Shown here: one piece after another, positions 25,962-35,388 of the stretch
Layout: each line of letters opens with the position of its first letter
Position numbering within the stretch: position 1 is the first letter of the stretch
NCBI RefSeq assembly: GCF_001623875.1
Contig: NZ_LWAE01000001.1
Coordinates: 1,240,001 to 1,304,000, forward strand
Length of the DNA stretch: 64,000 nt
Direction: 5' to 3'
From: Clostridium magnum DSM 2767
GTDB lineage: Bacteria; Bacillota; Clostridia; Clostridiales; Clostridiaceae
Notes under the pieces: generated by a model
Told to the model about the DNA's origin: nothing
Databases searched by the model: none
Seen by the model: only the letters and a program-made list of their open reading frames with translations
Position numbers and translations under genes: made by a program

Positions 25962-26371
25962 TTTATGTGCTAATTATAAACAGTTTATGTCTTTCTATAG
26001 TATTTGGATGTTATAAAATGGAGTTCTTAAAAAGAGAAAATAGTATAAAGATGAAGAAAAATGTCCTGAAAGTAGATAAATTACAAAAGTACAGAGAGTA
26101 TCTTTTAACTGAATTGGATGAGAATATCTATGGAAATGTTAACAATATTACTGAGGAAGAGATAAAAAATTATCTTAGTTCCGCAGATGACTTTTCTTTA
26201 ATATATGATCAGTGCTGTATAAAATATGTTAAAGATAAAAATTATTTTTTAGTTCAATATTATATTAATAATAAATTTTATAAAGAAGAATTCTATCAAT
26301 ATAAAGTTAACGATAGTTCTATAATTTATGGATGTATAGATTATTCCTATACAAAAGGAGTGTTAAAGTGA
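25919..26371 (+). CDS. Prepilin-like protein with PilX-type N-terminus
   Basis: A 150-residue protein starting with basic KSKSKG, then YTLIYVLIINSLCLSIVFG. It resembles a prepilin helix but has Tyr at +5 instead of Glu, as in GspK/PilX-like proteins that cap the filament. The remainder is charged and hydrophilic. The start overlaps the preceding gene and the stop overlaps the next GTG (GTGA), so all these genes are translationally linked. Confidence 0.6.
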   Translation: MFRFRKSKSKGYTLIYVLIINSLCLSIVFGCYKMEFLKRENSIKMKKNVLKVDKLQKYREYLLTELDENIYGNVNNITEEEIKNYLSSADDFSLIYDQCCIKYVKDKNYFLVQYYINNKFYKEEFYQYKVNDSSIIYGCIDYSYTKGVLK

Positions 26372-27123
26372 TAAAGAGAACTGGAATATTAGAAATTAGC
26401 GACCAGTGGTTATTATATAAAAGCTTACTCAAAAAAGGATTCATGGAAAAGATAAAGCATAACAAGTTAGATAATTCTGAGATTAGAGTAAAAGATATTA
26501 AAGATATTAAAGTAGATTTAAAAAATAAAAGCCTTTTCTTTATTGTTCATGGTGAAGAGATATATGTAAAATATATGATTTTGCCAAAAGTAAAAAAGAA
26601 AAATCTGTATTCTCTTATTAAAAATGAATTAGAATACAGATTTAAAAAAATTGATAATATAATGTTCAATTATGAAGTTTTTAAGGATAACGGAATGAAT
26701 CTAGAAGTAATAGTGTTTTGTTTAAACTGGAGTAAAGTAGATTTACTTGAGGAATGTGTGAAAAATGGTGGAGAAATAAAGGGAATATATCCAGTACAAT
26801 TTCATGTGTTGAATAATTACAGGAAAAGAATTAAAGAGAAAAATTACATTTTTATATTTTTTATGGAAAAGAATTTGTATTTTTTAGGTTGTCAAGATAG
26901 CAAAATAATCGGAAATAGTTTATGTAAAATCTATCGTAGAGAAAGATTTATAGAAGAGTTAGAAAAGTTCAAAATAAAGTGTTGTGCTATGAGTAATTTT
27001 GGAGACTTCTCCAGTATATTTTTTCTAGGTTTCCAGGATAAGGAGTTGATAGAAAGTTTGTCTAAAGAGTATAACTGTACGGACTTAGGAAATATTGATA
27101 AAAAGGATTTAGAGAGATTTTAA
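26368..27123 (+). CDS. PilM/GspL-like pilus assembly protein
   Basis: A 251-residue cytoplasmic protein that by position and sequence style is PilM-like: EIYVKYMILPKVKKKNLYSL resembles the PilM segment binding the PilN tail, and KNELEYRFKKIDNIMFNYEV fits the PilM core. Typical PilM is about 350 residues, so this is short, and I see no clear actin-like nucleotide motifs. GTG 26368 follows AGGAG and overlaps the upstream stop. Identity rests partly on the PilM-N-O gene order. Confidence 0.6.
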   Translation: MIKRTGILEISDQWLLYKSLLKKGFMEKIKHNKLDNSEIRVKDIKDIKVDLKNKSLFFIVHGEEIYVKYMILPKVKKKNLYSLIKNELEYRFKKIDNIMFNYEVFKDNGMNLEVIVFCLNWSKVDLLEECVKNGGEIKGIYPVQFHVLNNYRKRIKEKNYIFIFFMEKNLYFLGCQDSKIIGNSLCKIYRRERFIEELEKFKIKCCAMSNFGDFSSIFFLGFQDKELIESLSKEYNCTDLGNIDKKDLERF

Positions 27124-27158
27124 TATTGTTTAAAGTAAAATTTTGGAGTGGATTTGTT

Positions 27159-27620
27159 ATGGAAAGAATAAGCTTCTTGCCTCAGTGGTATTTAGAAAAT
27201 AAAATAAATAAAAAACGAAAGATTATGAAACTTTGTATAGGAATGCTGATTATTATAGATTTAATTTTTTTAGATATTCTAATATTAAGATTAAATGAGG
27301 CTAAACTTTTAGATGATAATATTAAGAAAAAAATCTCGGCAGAAAAGAGCGTATATTTAAATAAAAAGAAAGAGAACTATGGAAGTGATAAAACTTTAAG
27401 TACTTTCTTTATTTTTATTAAGAGCATGCCAATAGATATTAATTTTAAGAATATCTCTGTTGAAAATAGGAATGTAAACATCGAAATCAATCCTGAAGTT
27501 TTTGATTATATAAGTTTTGTTAATGAACTAGAACATAAGAACGAATTTATTGTAAAAAGTTTAGAACCTGCTAATGAACAGGAAAATAAAAATTTCAAAG
27601 CTAATTTAGAGATGAAATAA
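27159..27620 (+). CDS. PilN-like pilus alignment protein
   Basis: A 153-residue bitopic protein: a short cytoplasmic tail with SFLPQWYLENKINKKRK, one membrane helix (about residues 28-46) and an extracytoplasmic coil plus small domain. The tail resembles the PilN segment (usually INLLP) that binds PilM. ATG 27159 lies behind TTGGAG; a TTG start 11 codons upstream is less likely. It sits between the PilM-like and PilO-like genes. Confidence 0.6.
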   Translation: MERISFLPQWYLENKINKKRKIMKLCIGMLIIIDLIFLDILILRLNEAKLLDDNIKKKISAEKSVYLNKKKENYGSDKTLSTFFIFIKSMPIDINFKNISVENRNVNIEINPEVFDYISFVNELEHKNEFIVKSLEPANEQENKNFKANLEMK

Positions 27621-27632
27621 AAGGATGTAAGT

Positions 27633-28052
27633 ATGTATAATAATAAAAAGTATATTTTAACAATTTCTATCTGTATATTTGCTTTAGTATTTTTGATATT
27701 TAAAAATTATATAGTTTTAAAAACAATAAACGAAAGACAAAAGAAAATTATACAAGTGAAAGTAAATGAAGAAGATAACTATAAATCCATTAGGGAATTT
27801 GGCTATAGTGATATTATTAGTGTTTTTGAAAAGCAGCAAGGAATAAAAATAGTAAAATTTATTCAGCAAAAAGAGAGTGATATCGCTTCTGTAGAAGTTG
27901 AAATATTAGGGGATATATCAACAGTTGAAAAAGTACTAAAAAACATAGAAAGTAAAGATAATTTTCACAATGTACAAAATATTAAAATAGAAAGGTGTGA
28001 AGATAATAATATAATTGCGAGACTTAATGTGAATTTTATTAAGAATAAGTAA
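27633..28052 (+). CDS. PilO-like pilus alignment protein
   Basis: A 139-residue bitopic protein with one N-terminal helix (about residues 6-24), a short coiled region and a ferredoxin-like extracytoplasmic domain with VEVEILGDISTVEKVLKNIE, like PilO. PilN and PilO form the alignment complex linking the platform to the envelope. ATG is preceded by AAAAGGATG. It ends the pilus gene set; pilT and the prepilin peptidase gene are not in this window. Confidence 0.6.
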   Translation: MYNNKKYILTISICIFALVFLIFKNYIVLKTINERQKKIIQVKVNEEDNYKSIREFGYSDIISVFEKQQGIKIVKFIQQKESDIASVEVEILGDISTVEKVLKNIESKDNFHNVQNIKIERCEDNNIIARLNVNFIKNK

Positions 28053-28254
28053 TATAAATATTTGCAAATAATCACAAGTTTTGATAAAATAACATTGTTC
28101 ATCTAGAATTGTAGCAATATAGTGTAGTTTTAGAGTTAAAGTATAATGATTTTCATTTAAATTTAGCTTTAAAAGAATAAAGAATAATTCTATGAAAAAG
28201 CGTGAAAAATAGCTTTGATACTATTGTTTGTATGAACAGTGGAGGGAATTGAGA

Positions 28255-29331
28255 ATGTTTAAAAGAAGAATAACAAAATTAAGAGAGCTGATGAACAAAA
28301 GGGCAATAGATGGAGTACTTTTAGTTGGAGATGCCAATAGAAACTATTTAAGCGGATTTACTGGAGATGAGAGTTTTTCAGTGATAACCTCGGATAAAGC
28401 ATTTTTCATTACAGATTCAAGATTTACAGAACAAGCTAAACAGCAGGTTAAAGATTATGAAGTAGTGGAATACAGCAAAAATGGTACCTTTGTAGATTTT
28501 TTATCAGATTTAGTAGATAAAAATGCCATAAAAAAACTTGGTTTTGAAGAAGATATACTTTCATTTAGAAATTATAGTTTATACAAAAATAAAATAAGCT
28601 GCGAATTAGTTCCTATGGAAGGAATGGTTGAGGAAATAAGAATAATAAAGGATGAAAGTGAATTAGTAGTTTTAAGAAAGGCTGCTGAAATTGCTGATAA
28701 AGCTTTTGATCATATTATTAAGTTTATAAAACCAGGAATGACAGAAAGAGAAATAGGGCTAGAACTTGAGTTTTTTATGAAAAAGTTAGGAGCTACAGCA
28801 TTATCTTTTCCATCTATAGTTGCGTCTGGAGTTAGATCAAGTTTACCTCACGGTATAGCTACTGATAAGGTAGTAAATAGAGGAGAATTTTTAACTCTTG
28901 ATTATGGATGTGTTTACGAAGGTTACTGTTCTGATATGACAAGAACTCTTGTTATAGGAGAACCCACTGGAAAAATGAGCGAGATTTATAATGTTGTACT
29001 AGAGGCACAGGAAAGAGCATTAAAAGCTTTCAAACCAGGTATACCGGCTAGTGAAGTTGATAAAGTTGCAAGAGATTTTATTACTGAAAAAGGGTATGGA
29101 AGCTATTTTGGGCACAGTCTTGGCCATGGGGTAGGAAGGCAAATCCATGAAGCACCAGTTGTTGGCTATAGAAATACTAAAGAACTACAAGCAGGCATGT
29201 TAGTTACAGATGAACCAGGAATTTATATACCGGATTTTGGTGGAGTAAGAATAGAAGATCTACTTTTAATAAAAGAAGATGGTATAGAAATTTTATCAAA
29301 ATCCTTAAAGCAATTGATATGTATCAATTAA
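28255..29331 (+). CDS. M24B family Xaa-Pro peptidase (PepQ/PepP-like)
   Basis: Cleaves Xaa-Pro bonds. The 358 residues have an N-terminal creatinase-like domain (about 1-130) and a pita-bread metallopeptidase domain. Its metal ligands are Asp in LDYGCVYEGYCSDMTRTL (two), His in GHSLGHGVG, and Glu in TDEPGIYIP and GGVRIEDLL. ATG 28255 follows GTGGAGGG. It precedes efp by about 65 bp, a common Firmicute pair. Confidence 0.92.
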   Translation: MFKRRITKLRELMNKRAIDGVLLVGDANRNYLSGFTGDESFSVITSDKAFFITDSRFTEQAKQQVKDYEVVEYSKNGTFVDFLSDLVDKNAIKKLGFEEDILSFRNYSLYKNKISCELVPMEGMVEEIRIIKDESELVVLRKAAEIADKAFDHIIKFIKPGMTEREIGLELEFFMKKLGATALSFPSIVASGVRSSLPHGIATDKVVNRGEFLTLDYGCVYEGYCSDMTRTLVIGEPTGKMSEIYNVVLEAQERALKAFKPGIPASEVDKVARDFITEKGYGSYFGHSLGHGVGRQIHEAPVVGYRNTKELQAGMLVTDEPGIYIPDFGGVRIEDLLLIKEDGIEILSKSLKQLICIN

Positions 29332-29396
29332 GAGTATATGATTACCTGTAAGGGTTATAATATAAATGAATAATAGATATTTGGAGGGATACATAA

Positions 29397-29954
29397 ATGA
29401 TATCAGCAGGAGAAATAAGAAAAGGAACTACTTTTGAAGATAATGGACAAGTGTATACTGTAATAGAGTTTCTTCATGTTAAACCAGGTAAAGGAGCTGC
29501 TTTCGTTAGAACAAAGCTTAGAAATGTTATAACAGGAGGAGTTACAGATACAACATTTAACCCAACAGCAAAACTTCAAGAGGCTGTTATAGAAAGAAAA
29601 GAAATGCAGTATTTATATTCAGATGGTGAATTATATTACTTCATGGATCAAGAAACTTTTGAACAAATTCCTTTAAATTACGAAAAAGTAGAAGGCGCTA
29701 TAAAATTCTTAAAGGAAAATATGTTTGCTGTAATAAAATTCTTTAAGGGAGAGGCATTCTCAGTAGAAGCTCCAAACTTTGTAGAATTAATGATAACTCA
29801 AACAGATCCAGGCGTTAAAGGAAATACTGCAACAAACGTTTTAAAACCAGCTACACTTGAAACAGGAGCAGTTGTAGGAGTTCCAATATTCGTAAATGAA
29901 GGTGAAGTTATAAGAGTAGATACAAGAACTGGAGAATATATGGAAAGAGTTTAA
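29397..29954 (+). CDS. efp: Elongation factor P
   Basis: Relieves ribosome stalling at polyproline motifs. The 185 residues form three beta-barrel domains (about 1-64, 65-128, 129-185). The tip loop of domain I reads [16 protein letters not shown] (about residues 27-42) with the lysine at the usual modification-loop position. [23 protein letters not shown] and INVGE-like [20 protein letters not shown] close the protein. ATG follows TTGGAGGG. Confidence 0.97.
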   Translation: MISAGEIRKGTTFEDNGQVYTVIEFLHVKPGKGAAFVRTKLRNVITGGVTDTTFNPTAKLQEAVIERKEMQYLYSDGELYYFMDQETFEQIPLNYEKVEGAIKFLKENMFAVIKFFKGEAFSVEAPNFVELMITQTDPGVKGNTATNVLKPATLETGAVVGVPIFVNEGEVIRVDTRTGEYMERV

Positions 29955-29993
29955 GGAATACTAATGGCAAAATAAGTTTAAGGATGTGGTTTA

Positions 29994-30392
29994 ATGAATT
30001 CTATTATCTCAAAAGTTTCCTATCTTAGTGGTTTAGTAGATGGATTAGAAATCAATAAAGATACTAAGGAAGGGAAGGTCTTAATAGAAGTTGTCAATGT
30101 ACTTAAAGATATGGCACAGGAAATTTCCCACATATCCGATTCTCAAAAAGATATGGAAGAATATATTGATGCTATAGATGAAGATTTATCAGAATTACAA
30201 GGTGGCATATATGATGATGAGTATGAACCTTACGAAGATGTAGGAGATAACTTCATTCAGTTAAAGTGCCCTAATTGTAGCGATGATGTATATGTTGATA
30301 AGGATTTATTAGGACAGAGAGAAGAAATAACATGTCCAAATTGCCATAATAAAATGCCGCTTGAGAACTGTAATTGCGAATGCGGCAAATAA
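29994..30392 (+). CDS. CD1247-type protein with C-terminal zinc ribbon
   Basis: A 132-residue protein: a helical N-terminal part (about 1-65, SKVSYLSGLVDGLEI), an acidic linker and a zinc ribbon CPNC...CPNC (about residues 90-118), ending CNCECG. This domain set is widespread in clostridia and its function is unknown; the conserved place after efp is the only clue. ATG follows AAGGATG. Confidence 0.75.
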   Translation: MNSIISKVSYLSGLVDGLEINKDTKEGKVLIEVVNVLKDMAQEISHISDSQKDMEEYIDAIDEDLSELQGGIYDDEYEPYEDVGDNFIQLKCPNCSDDVYVDKDLLGQREEITCPNCHNKMPLENCNCECGK

Positions 30393-30403
30393 TAGTTAAA
30401 TCT

Positions 30404-30531
30404 GAAGTGAAACTTGAATTAGATGGGGTTCCAAACCACTCTAATTCTTAGTTGAACTAATCCAGGGCCGTAGCCGCTCTTTATTCTCTCTTTGATGAGA
30501 GGGAATAAAGAGCGGGTAGCCATCGGATAAA
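30404..30531 (+). repeat. Structured dispersed repeat, copy R6 (full length)
   Basis: Stem 1 is GAATTAGA with TCTAATTC, where R1 has GAATCAGA with CTGATTC: both sides changed together. Stem 2 is CCGCTCTTTATTC with GAATAAAGAGCGG, where R1 has ACTCCC with GGGAGT: again paired changes. The 3' end TAGCCATCGGATAAA is kept. The paired changes are the best sign that the folded form matters. Confidence 0.8.
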
Positions 30532-30538
30532 TCAAAAT

Positions 30539-30580
30539 ACCATGCTAATGGATAAAACCATTAGCATGGTATTTTTTATT
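30539..30580 (+). terminator. Terminator ahead of the spoIIIA operon
   Basis: ACCATGCTAATGG pairs perfectly with CCATTAGCATGGT around ATAAAA, followed by ATTTTTTATT. The next 155 bases to spoIIIAA are AT-rich; a sigma-E promoter is expected there but I could not place it with confidence. Confidence 0.88.
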
Positions 30581-30735
30581 TGTTTTTATAATCAATGATC
30601 AAAGTAGAATGAAGAAAAAGTTGAAGCAGATGAAATAAGGTTTTCTATTTAATAATAAAAAAAATTTACCATAATTTCTATTTAGTTGGAATAATTTTTT
30701 AAAAATGAAAATAGAAATTAATATAAAGAAAGGAG

Positions 30736-31662
30736 ATGAGAAAAATAGATACAAAAGAAATTTTAAATATTTTGCCACAGAATATTAAATCTGATCTTGA
30801 AAATGTAATAGATTCAAAAGAACTTCAAGAAATAAGAATAAGAGTAGATAAACCACTAATTTATCAGGTTGGTAATAAAGAACTTATAAATCAGTATATC
30901 CCTCGAGCAGAAGATATTAAAACTATTATTCAAAGAATGAGTAATTATTCTATCTATGCCTTCGAAGAAGAGATAAAGCAAGGATATATAACAATAAAAG
31001 GAGGGCATAGAGTAGGAATATGTGGGAGATGTATTATAGAGAAAAATGAAGTGAAAACAATAAAAAATATAGGATCAATTAATATTAGAATCTGTAGAGA
31101 GGTTTTATCTTGTTCTGATTCTATAATGAAATTTATTGTAAGCAATAATGAAGTAATAAACACAATAATAATTTCCCCTCCTAAGTGTGGAAAAACAACC
31201 TTAATTAGAGATATAACAAGGAATATTTCTGAGGGTATGGCTAGAGTGAATTTTAATGGTAAAAAAGTCTGTGTTATTGATGAAAGAAGCGAAATAGGAG
31301 CTTGCTATAACGGGGTGCCTCAACTTCAAGTTGGAATTAGGACGGATATTTTGGATGGGTGTCCTAAGAGTGAAGGAATAATGATGGCAATTAGAAGTAT
31401 GTCTCCAGATGTTGTTTTGTGTGATGAAATAGGAACAAATAAGGACATGAATAGCATCTTGACAGCTTTAAACTCAGGAGTAAATTTAATTACCACAATA
31501 CATGGATACGGCATAGAAGACCTATACAGTAGACCTGTTTTTAAGGAGATTATTGAAAATAAAGTTTTTAAGAGAGCTATTGTATTAAGCAGTAGAAAAG
31601 GTGCGGGGACTGTAGAATATATATATGATCTTACGAATAAATCCATTGTTTGGAGGGGATAA
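30736..31662 (+). CDS. spoIIIAA: Stage III sporulation protein AA (ATPase of the feeding-tube complex)
   Basis: A mother-cell cytoplasmic ATPase of the SpoIIIA-SpoIIQ channel, related to secretion ATPases. The 308 residues contain GHRVGICGRC (about 90-99), Walker A IISPPKCGKTTLIRDI (about 146-161), the segment VCVIDERSEIGACYNG, and Walker B VVLCDEIG. The annotated ATG directly abuts AAAGGAG, which is too close for a normal ribosome site, so the true start may differ by a few codons. It heads the conserved eight-gene operon. Confidence 0.94.
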   Translation: MRKIDTKEILNILPQNIKSDLENVIDSKELQEIRIRVDKPLIYQVGNKELINQYIPRAEDIKTIIQRMSNYSIYAFEEEIKQGYITIKGGHRVGICGRCIIEKNEVKTIKNIGSINIRICREVLSCSDSIMKFIVSNNEVINTIIISPPKCGKTTLIRDITRNISEGMARVNFNGKKVCVIDERSEIGACYNGVPQLQVGIRTDILDGCPKSEGIMMAIRSMSPDVVLCDEIGTNKDMNSILTALNSGVNLITTIHGYGIEDLYSRPVFKEIIENKVFKRAIVLSSRKGAGTVEYIYDLTNKSIVWRG

Positions 31663-31663
31663 A

Positions 31664-32182
31664 ATGCTGAAGATTTTAGGGTGCATTATGATTTTATGTG
31701 CCTCCACAGGAATGGGATTCACTTACGGAGAAAGGTTTAAAAAAAGAACTAAGCAACTAAATGAGATTCAAAGATGTATCCATCAGCTTCAAAATGAAAT
31801 TGTATATACACATACTCCACTTCCTGAAGCAATTTTAGATGTTTCAAAAAAGAGTATTAATCCTATTAAAAACATACTTGAACAAGTATCCTCTCTTCTA
31901 TTTTTTAATGAGGTGGACAATGTCTATCAAGCTTTTAAAAAGGTGATAGAAGAGCAAAAAGATAACTTAAATCTAAAAAAAGAAGATATAAACATAATAT
32001 TTGATCTTTCTAAAACACTTGGAGAATCAGATATAGATGGTCAACAAAGAATGTTTTCTCTGACCTTGGAAAACTTAAAGAAACAGTTAAAGAGTTCCGA
32101 GGATTTGATGAAGCATAATGTTAAGATGTACAGATATCTTGGATTTTCATTAGGAGCGATGTTGGTTATAATCTTAGTTTAA
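31664..32182 (+). CDS. spoIIIAB: Stage III sporulation protein AB
   Basis: A membrane protein of the spore feeding-tube complex with a GspF-like cytoplasmic part. The 172 residues have an N-terminal helix, the motif MGFTYGERFKKRTKQLNEIQ (about 17-36), and a C-terminal helix FSLGAMLVIILV. ATG 31664 follows TTGGAGGGG, one base after the spoIIIAA stop; the frame extends upstream inside spoIIIAA. Confidence 0.93.
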   Translation: MLKILGCIMILCASTGMGFTYGERFKKRTKQLNEIQRCIHQLQNEIVYTHTPLPEAILDVSKKSINPIKNILEQVSSLLFFNEVDNVYQAFKKVIEEQKDNLNLKKEDINIIFDLSKTLGESDIDGQQRMFSLTLENLKKQLKSSEDLMKHNVKMYRYLGFSLGAMLVIILV

Positions 32183-32216
32183 AATACGTATAATGTTAAA
32201 AAAGGGGGGGCTTAGA

Positions 32217-32414
32217 ATGTTGGATATAAGTTTAATATTTAAAATTGCAGGGGTAGGGATTATTGTAATACTTATAAACAAGGTTTTAGAAGCTAGTGGT
32301 AAGGCAGACTATGCTGTAGTAACAAATTTAGCAGGTATTTTAATAGTATTGATGATGGTAATAAATTTGGTAAATAAGTTATTTACAACAGTGAGAACAA
32401 TGTTTCAACTTTAG
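32217..32414 (+). CDS. spoIIIAC: Stage III sporulation protein AC
   Basis: A 65-residue membrane protein with two hydrophobic helices (about 2-22 and 38-58) and GIIVILINKVLEASGKADYA, typical of SpoIIIAC. It is a core membrane subunit of the SpoIIIA complex. ATG 32217 follows a run of seven G residues (AAGGGGGGG). A start eight codons upstream overlaps that run. Confidence 0.93.
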   Translation: MLDISLIFKIAGVGIIVILINKVLEASGKADYAVVTNLAGILIVLMMVINLVNKLFTTVRTMFQL

Positions 32415-32423
32415 GAGGAAGCT

Positions 32424-32807
32424 ATGGAAATAATAAAAATAGTCGCTTTTGCCTTTATGGCACTATTTATTGTTTTAGTTTTTAAAGGTCGAAGAGATGA
32501 TCTAGCAGTTTATATAAGTATAGCAGTAGGCATAGTTATATTTTTATTTATGATAACTAAAATTACAGTGGTACTACAATTTATCCAGCAGTTGGCTGCA
32601 AAGGCCAATATAGATTTTATTTATTTGACTACTGTTTTTAAAATACTTGCAATTGCTTATTTAGCTTCCTTTTGTAGTGAAATATGCAAAGATGCGGGAC
32701 AAGGTTCTTTAGGAGCTAAGGTTGAATTTGCAGGTAAAATTCTTATATTAGGACTGGCTATTCCTATACTCATGGCTGTGTTGCAGTCAATTCTAAAGAT
32801 TATGTAG
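32424..32807 (+). CDS. spoIIIAD: Stage III sporulation protein AD
   Basis: A 127-residue membrane protein with four hydrophobic segments, FKILAIAYLASFCSEICKDAGQGSLGAKVEFAGK (about 72-105) being the family signature. It shares homology with SpoIIIAC in its first half. ATG follows TAGGAGG, 10 bp after spoIIIAC. Confidence 0.93.
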   Translation: MEIIKIVAFAFMALFIVLVFKGRRDDLAVYISIAVGIVIFLFMITKITVVLQFIQQLAAKANIDFIYLTTVFKILAIAYLASFCSEICKDAGQGSLGAKVEFAGKILILGLAIPILMAVLQSILKIM

Positions 32808-32815
32808 GTGTTAAT

Positions 32816-33979
32816 ATGAAAAAGATTATATTTGTTTTGTTCATGATTCTTATAACATCTTTTAATGTACAAGCTAAGGAAAATAGTAATGTTACCAATA
32901 TTATTGAAAATAAAGCAGCAAGTGAACAAATAGAGAGCTTTTATGATTATGTGTCAAACACTAAATCAAAATATGAACTGCTTAAGGATATAGATATCAA
33001 AACTTATGTTAAGGATTTTATGAAAACGGGAGATGGAAAAATATCAACTAAAAAGTTAATAAATGCTGTAGGCATATATGCAGTTAAAGAACTAGCAGCC
33101 TCAATAAAATTACTAGCACTTTTAGTTATAATTGCGCTTATATGCTCATTGCTTACTAATTTGCAGAAGGCATTTAGTAATGAAAGCTTGTCTAACATAG
33201 CGTACTTTGCTTGCTACTCTCTTTTAATAATAATAATGGCTAAAAGTTTTTATATCGGGGTAGATATAGCTAGATCTACTATAAAGGAAATGACTGATTT
33301 TATGACAGCTTTAGTACCTATTTTGATAATGCTTATAGCCAGTGTAGGTGGATTTGTAGAGGCAGCAGTTATGGATCCTATAGTTATAGGAGCTATAACT
33401 ATAAGTGCCAAGATATTTATGGATGTAATAATTCCAATAATATGTATGGCTTTTGTACTTCAATTTGTAAATAATATGTCATCGGAATATAAAATAAATA
33501 AACTCACAAAACTTTTAAATCAGATAGCGCTGTGGATGCAGGGAATAATAATGACAGTGTTTATAGGTATTATTACTATAAGAGGAATTACTGCCAAGAC
33601 AATTGATCAAGTCACTGCAAAAACTGCTAAATTTGCAGTAGATAACTTTGTACCAATAGTAGGAAAAAGCCTATCAGATGCTATATCAGCAGTGGCTGGG
33701 TATTCAATATTATTGAAAAATGCTTTGAGCAGCTTTGGACTTATAGCAATTATAGTCATAATGCTATTTCCTATAATTAAGCTTTTTATTATGTCATTTT
33801 TGTATAAGCTTACTGCAGCTTTAATAGAGCCTATAAGTGATGGACGACTAGTTAACTGTATAAATTCTGCAGGAGAATCAATTGTACTTGTGGCATCTTG
33901 CTTAATATGTGTTTCTGTTATGTTTTTCTTAATGATAGCTATTATTGCTTCTGCAGGAAAAGCAATGATAGGGGGATGA
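32816..33979 (+). CDS. spoIIIAE: Stage III sporulation protein AE
   Basis: A 387-residue polytopic membrane protein with an N-terminal signal-like helix (about 1-20), an extracytoplasmic segment and around eight helices. The family motifs MTDFMTALVPILIMLIASVG, NNMSSEYKINKLTKLLNQIALW and TAALIEPISDGRLVNCIN are present. It is the largest membrane subunit of the SpoIIIA complex. The start is 9 bp after spoIIIAD with a weak GTAGGTG ribosome site, fitting coupling. Confidence 0.94.
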   Translation: MKKIIFVLFMILITSFNVQAKENSNVTNIIENKAASEQIESFYDYVSNTKSKYELLKDIDIKTYVKDFMKTGDGKISTKKLINAVGIYAVKELAASIKLLALLVIIALICSLLTNLQKAFSNESLSNIAYFACYSLLIIIMAKSFYIGVDIARSTIKEMTDFMTALVPILIMLIASVGGFVEAAVMDPIVIGAITISAKIFMDVIIPIICMAFVLQFVNNMSSEYKINKLTKLLNQIALWMQGIIMTVFIGIITIRGITAKTIDQVTAKTAKFAVDNFVPIVGKSLSDAISAVAGYSILLKNALSSFGLIAIIVIMLFPIIKLFIMSFLYKLTAALIEPISDGRLVNCINSAGESIVLVASCLICVSVMFFLMIAIIASAGKAMIGG

Positions 33980-34010
33980 TCTAAAAACAGATGAAGGAGG
34001 GTGATAAACA

Positions 34011-34598
34011 TTGCTACAAGCACTTAGAGAATGGCTTATAACTATTTGCACAGCGATATTTTTTATCACAGCAGTAGAAATAGTACTTCCAGATAACAGT
34101 ACGAAAAAATATGCTAAATTCGTATTAGGGTTAATTCTAATTACAGTTTTCATCAATCCAATAATAAAATTATTTGATAGAAATTTCGATATAAATACCT
34201 ATACAACTGATGTGATTCAAAATTTTGATAAAGGGAAAACTGAAAATGAATTTAGGCAGTATCAGGAAAAAAATTTAAGTTCCACTCTAGAGGTATTTAA
34301 ATTAAATCTACAAACTAGCTGCGAAAAAAAGTTAAAAGAAAAGTATCCAGATAGTAATTATAAAGTTGAAGCAGATGCATCTTACGATAGTGAAAATGAC
34401 AAAATTGTCATAAAAGATATTAGAGTTGGAGTTAAAGAAGGAGGCATTGAAAAGATTAAAAAGATTCAAATTGGCGGCGATGCTAAATCCGTTAACAGTA
34501 GTGACAATATGGATAATGAGAAAAGCATGGAGATTAAAAAGTATTTAAGTAATGAACTAAATGTTTCTAAAGATGTAATTCAGATATATAAACTTTAG
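34011..34598 (+). CDS. spoIIIAF: Stage III sporulation protein AF
   Basis: A 195-residue protein with two N-terminal membrane helices (about 7-24 and 36-54, the second in KKYAKFVLGLILITVFINPI) and a soluble ring-building-type domain ending in YLSNELNVSKDVIQIYKL. It starts at TTG 34011 behind GGAGGGTG; no ATG fits. It lies in the expected operon position between AE and AG. Confidence 0.9.
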   Translation: MLQALREWLITICTAIFFITAVEIVLPDNSTKKYAKFVLGLILITVFINPIIKLFDRNFDINTYTTDVIQNFDKGKTENEFRQYQEKNLSSTLEVFKLNLQTSCEKKLKEKYPDSNYKVEADASYDSENDKIVIKDIRVGVKEGGIEKIKKIQIGGDAKSVNSSDNMDNEKSMEIKKYLSNELNVSKDVIQIYKL

Positions 34599-34681
34599 GA
34601 ACTATATTGCGTAAACTTTGGTTTTACAATTTTAACATCACATGTGAAGTTAGAAAAAAAGATAAAAAGGAGAGAAAAATA

Positions 34682-35329
34682 ATGGATTTTAAAAAGTGGT
34701 TAGAAAAGCTTAAAAAGAGTGATGAAGACAAAGATGCTTTAGGGAAAAAGGTTATGCCTAACTTGTTGATTCTACTTTTAGCTGGAGTCTTAATGGTTAT
34801 GATGGTGAGTTCTTATAAGTCTACAAGCTTGCCGAGTGTTCAAGCTTTAAACTCTAATGGAGACAGTAATAAAGGAGACAGCAAAGCAGATGGAAATGCA
34901 GCTACAACTACATCTGCAGATAAAGTATCTCAAGATTATGAAACTGCAGTACAAGATAAATTAAAACAAACTTTAGAAAAAATTGATGGTGTCGGTAAAG
35001 TTGATGTTATGATAAGTTTTGAAAGTGGAGAAGAGCAGGTACCAGCTGTTAATATTAATGACTCTACTAGTACTACAGAGGAGAAGGATACTGAAGGAGG
35101 AACAAGAAATACTACACAGAAGAATAATGGCAGTACTGTAGTTATTACAAACGAAGGGGATAAATCTGAACCTCTTATAGTTAAAAAATATAAGCCAAGA
35201 GTTACAGGAGTTTGTGTTGTAGCAGAAGGTGCTGAAGAAAAGGTTACAGAGCTTAGAATATCAAAGGCAGTGGTAAACCTATTCAGTATTCCTGAAAATA
35301 AAGTTAATGTTTATCCTATGAAAAAGTAG
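34682..35329 (+). CDS. spoIIIAG: Stage III sporulation protein AG
   Basis: Forms the large intermembrane ring of the feeding tube. The 215 residues have a basic N-terminus, a membrane helix (about 24-42), a Ser/Asn/Gly/Asp-rich low-complexity linker (about 55-80) and a ring-building motif domain (about 85-215) with DKLKQTLEKIDGVGKVDVMI and GVCVVAEGAEEKVTELRISK. ATG 34682 follows AAGGAGAG; the frame extends 25 codons upstream without support. Confidence 0.93.
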   Translation: MDFKKWLEKLKKSDEDKDALGKKVMPNLLILLLAGVLMVMMVSSYKSTSLPSVQALNSNGDSNKGDSKADGNAATTTSADKVSQDYETAVQDKLKQTLEKIDGVGKVDVMISFESGEEQVPAVNINDSTSTTEEKDTEGGTRNTTQKNNGSTVVITNEGDKSEPLIVKKYKPRVTGVCVVAEGAEEKVTELRISKAVVNLFSIPENKVNVYPMKK

Positions 35330-35388
35330 TATATAAATTATTTCTTGAGCATATAATTTTTTTAGAAAGGTAGATAGGGGGAATAAAA

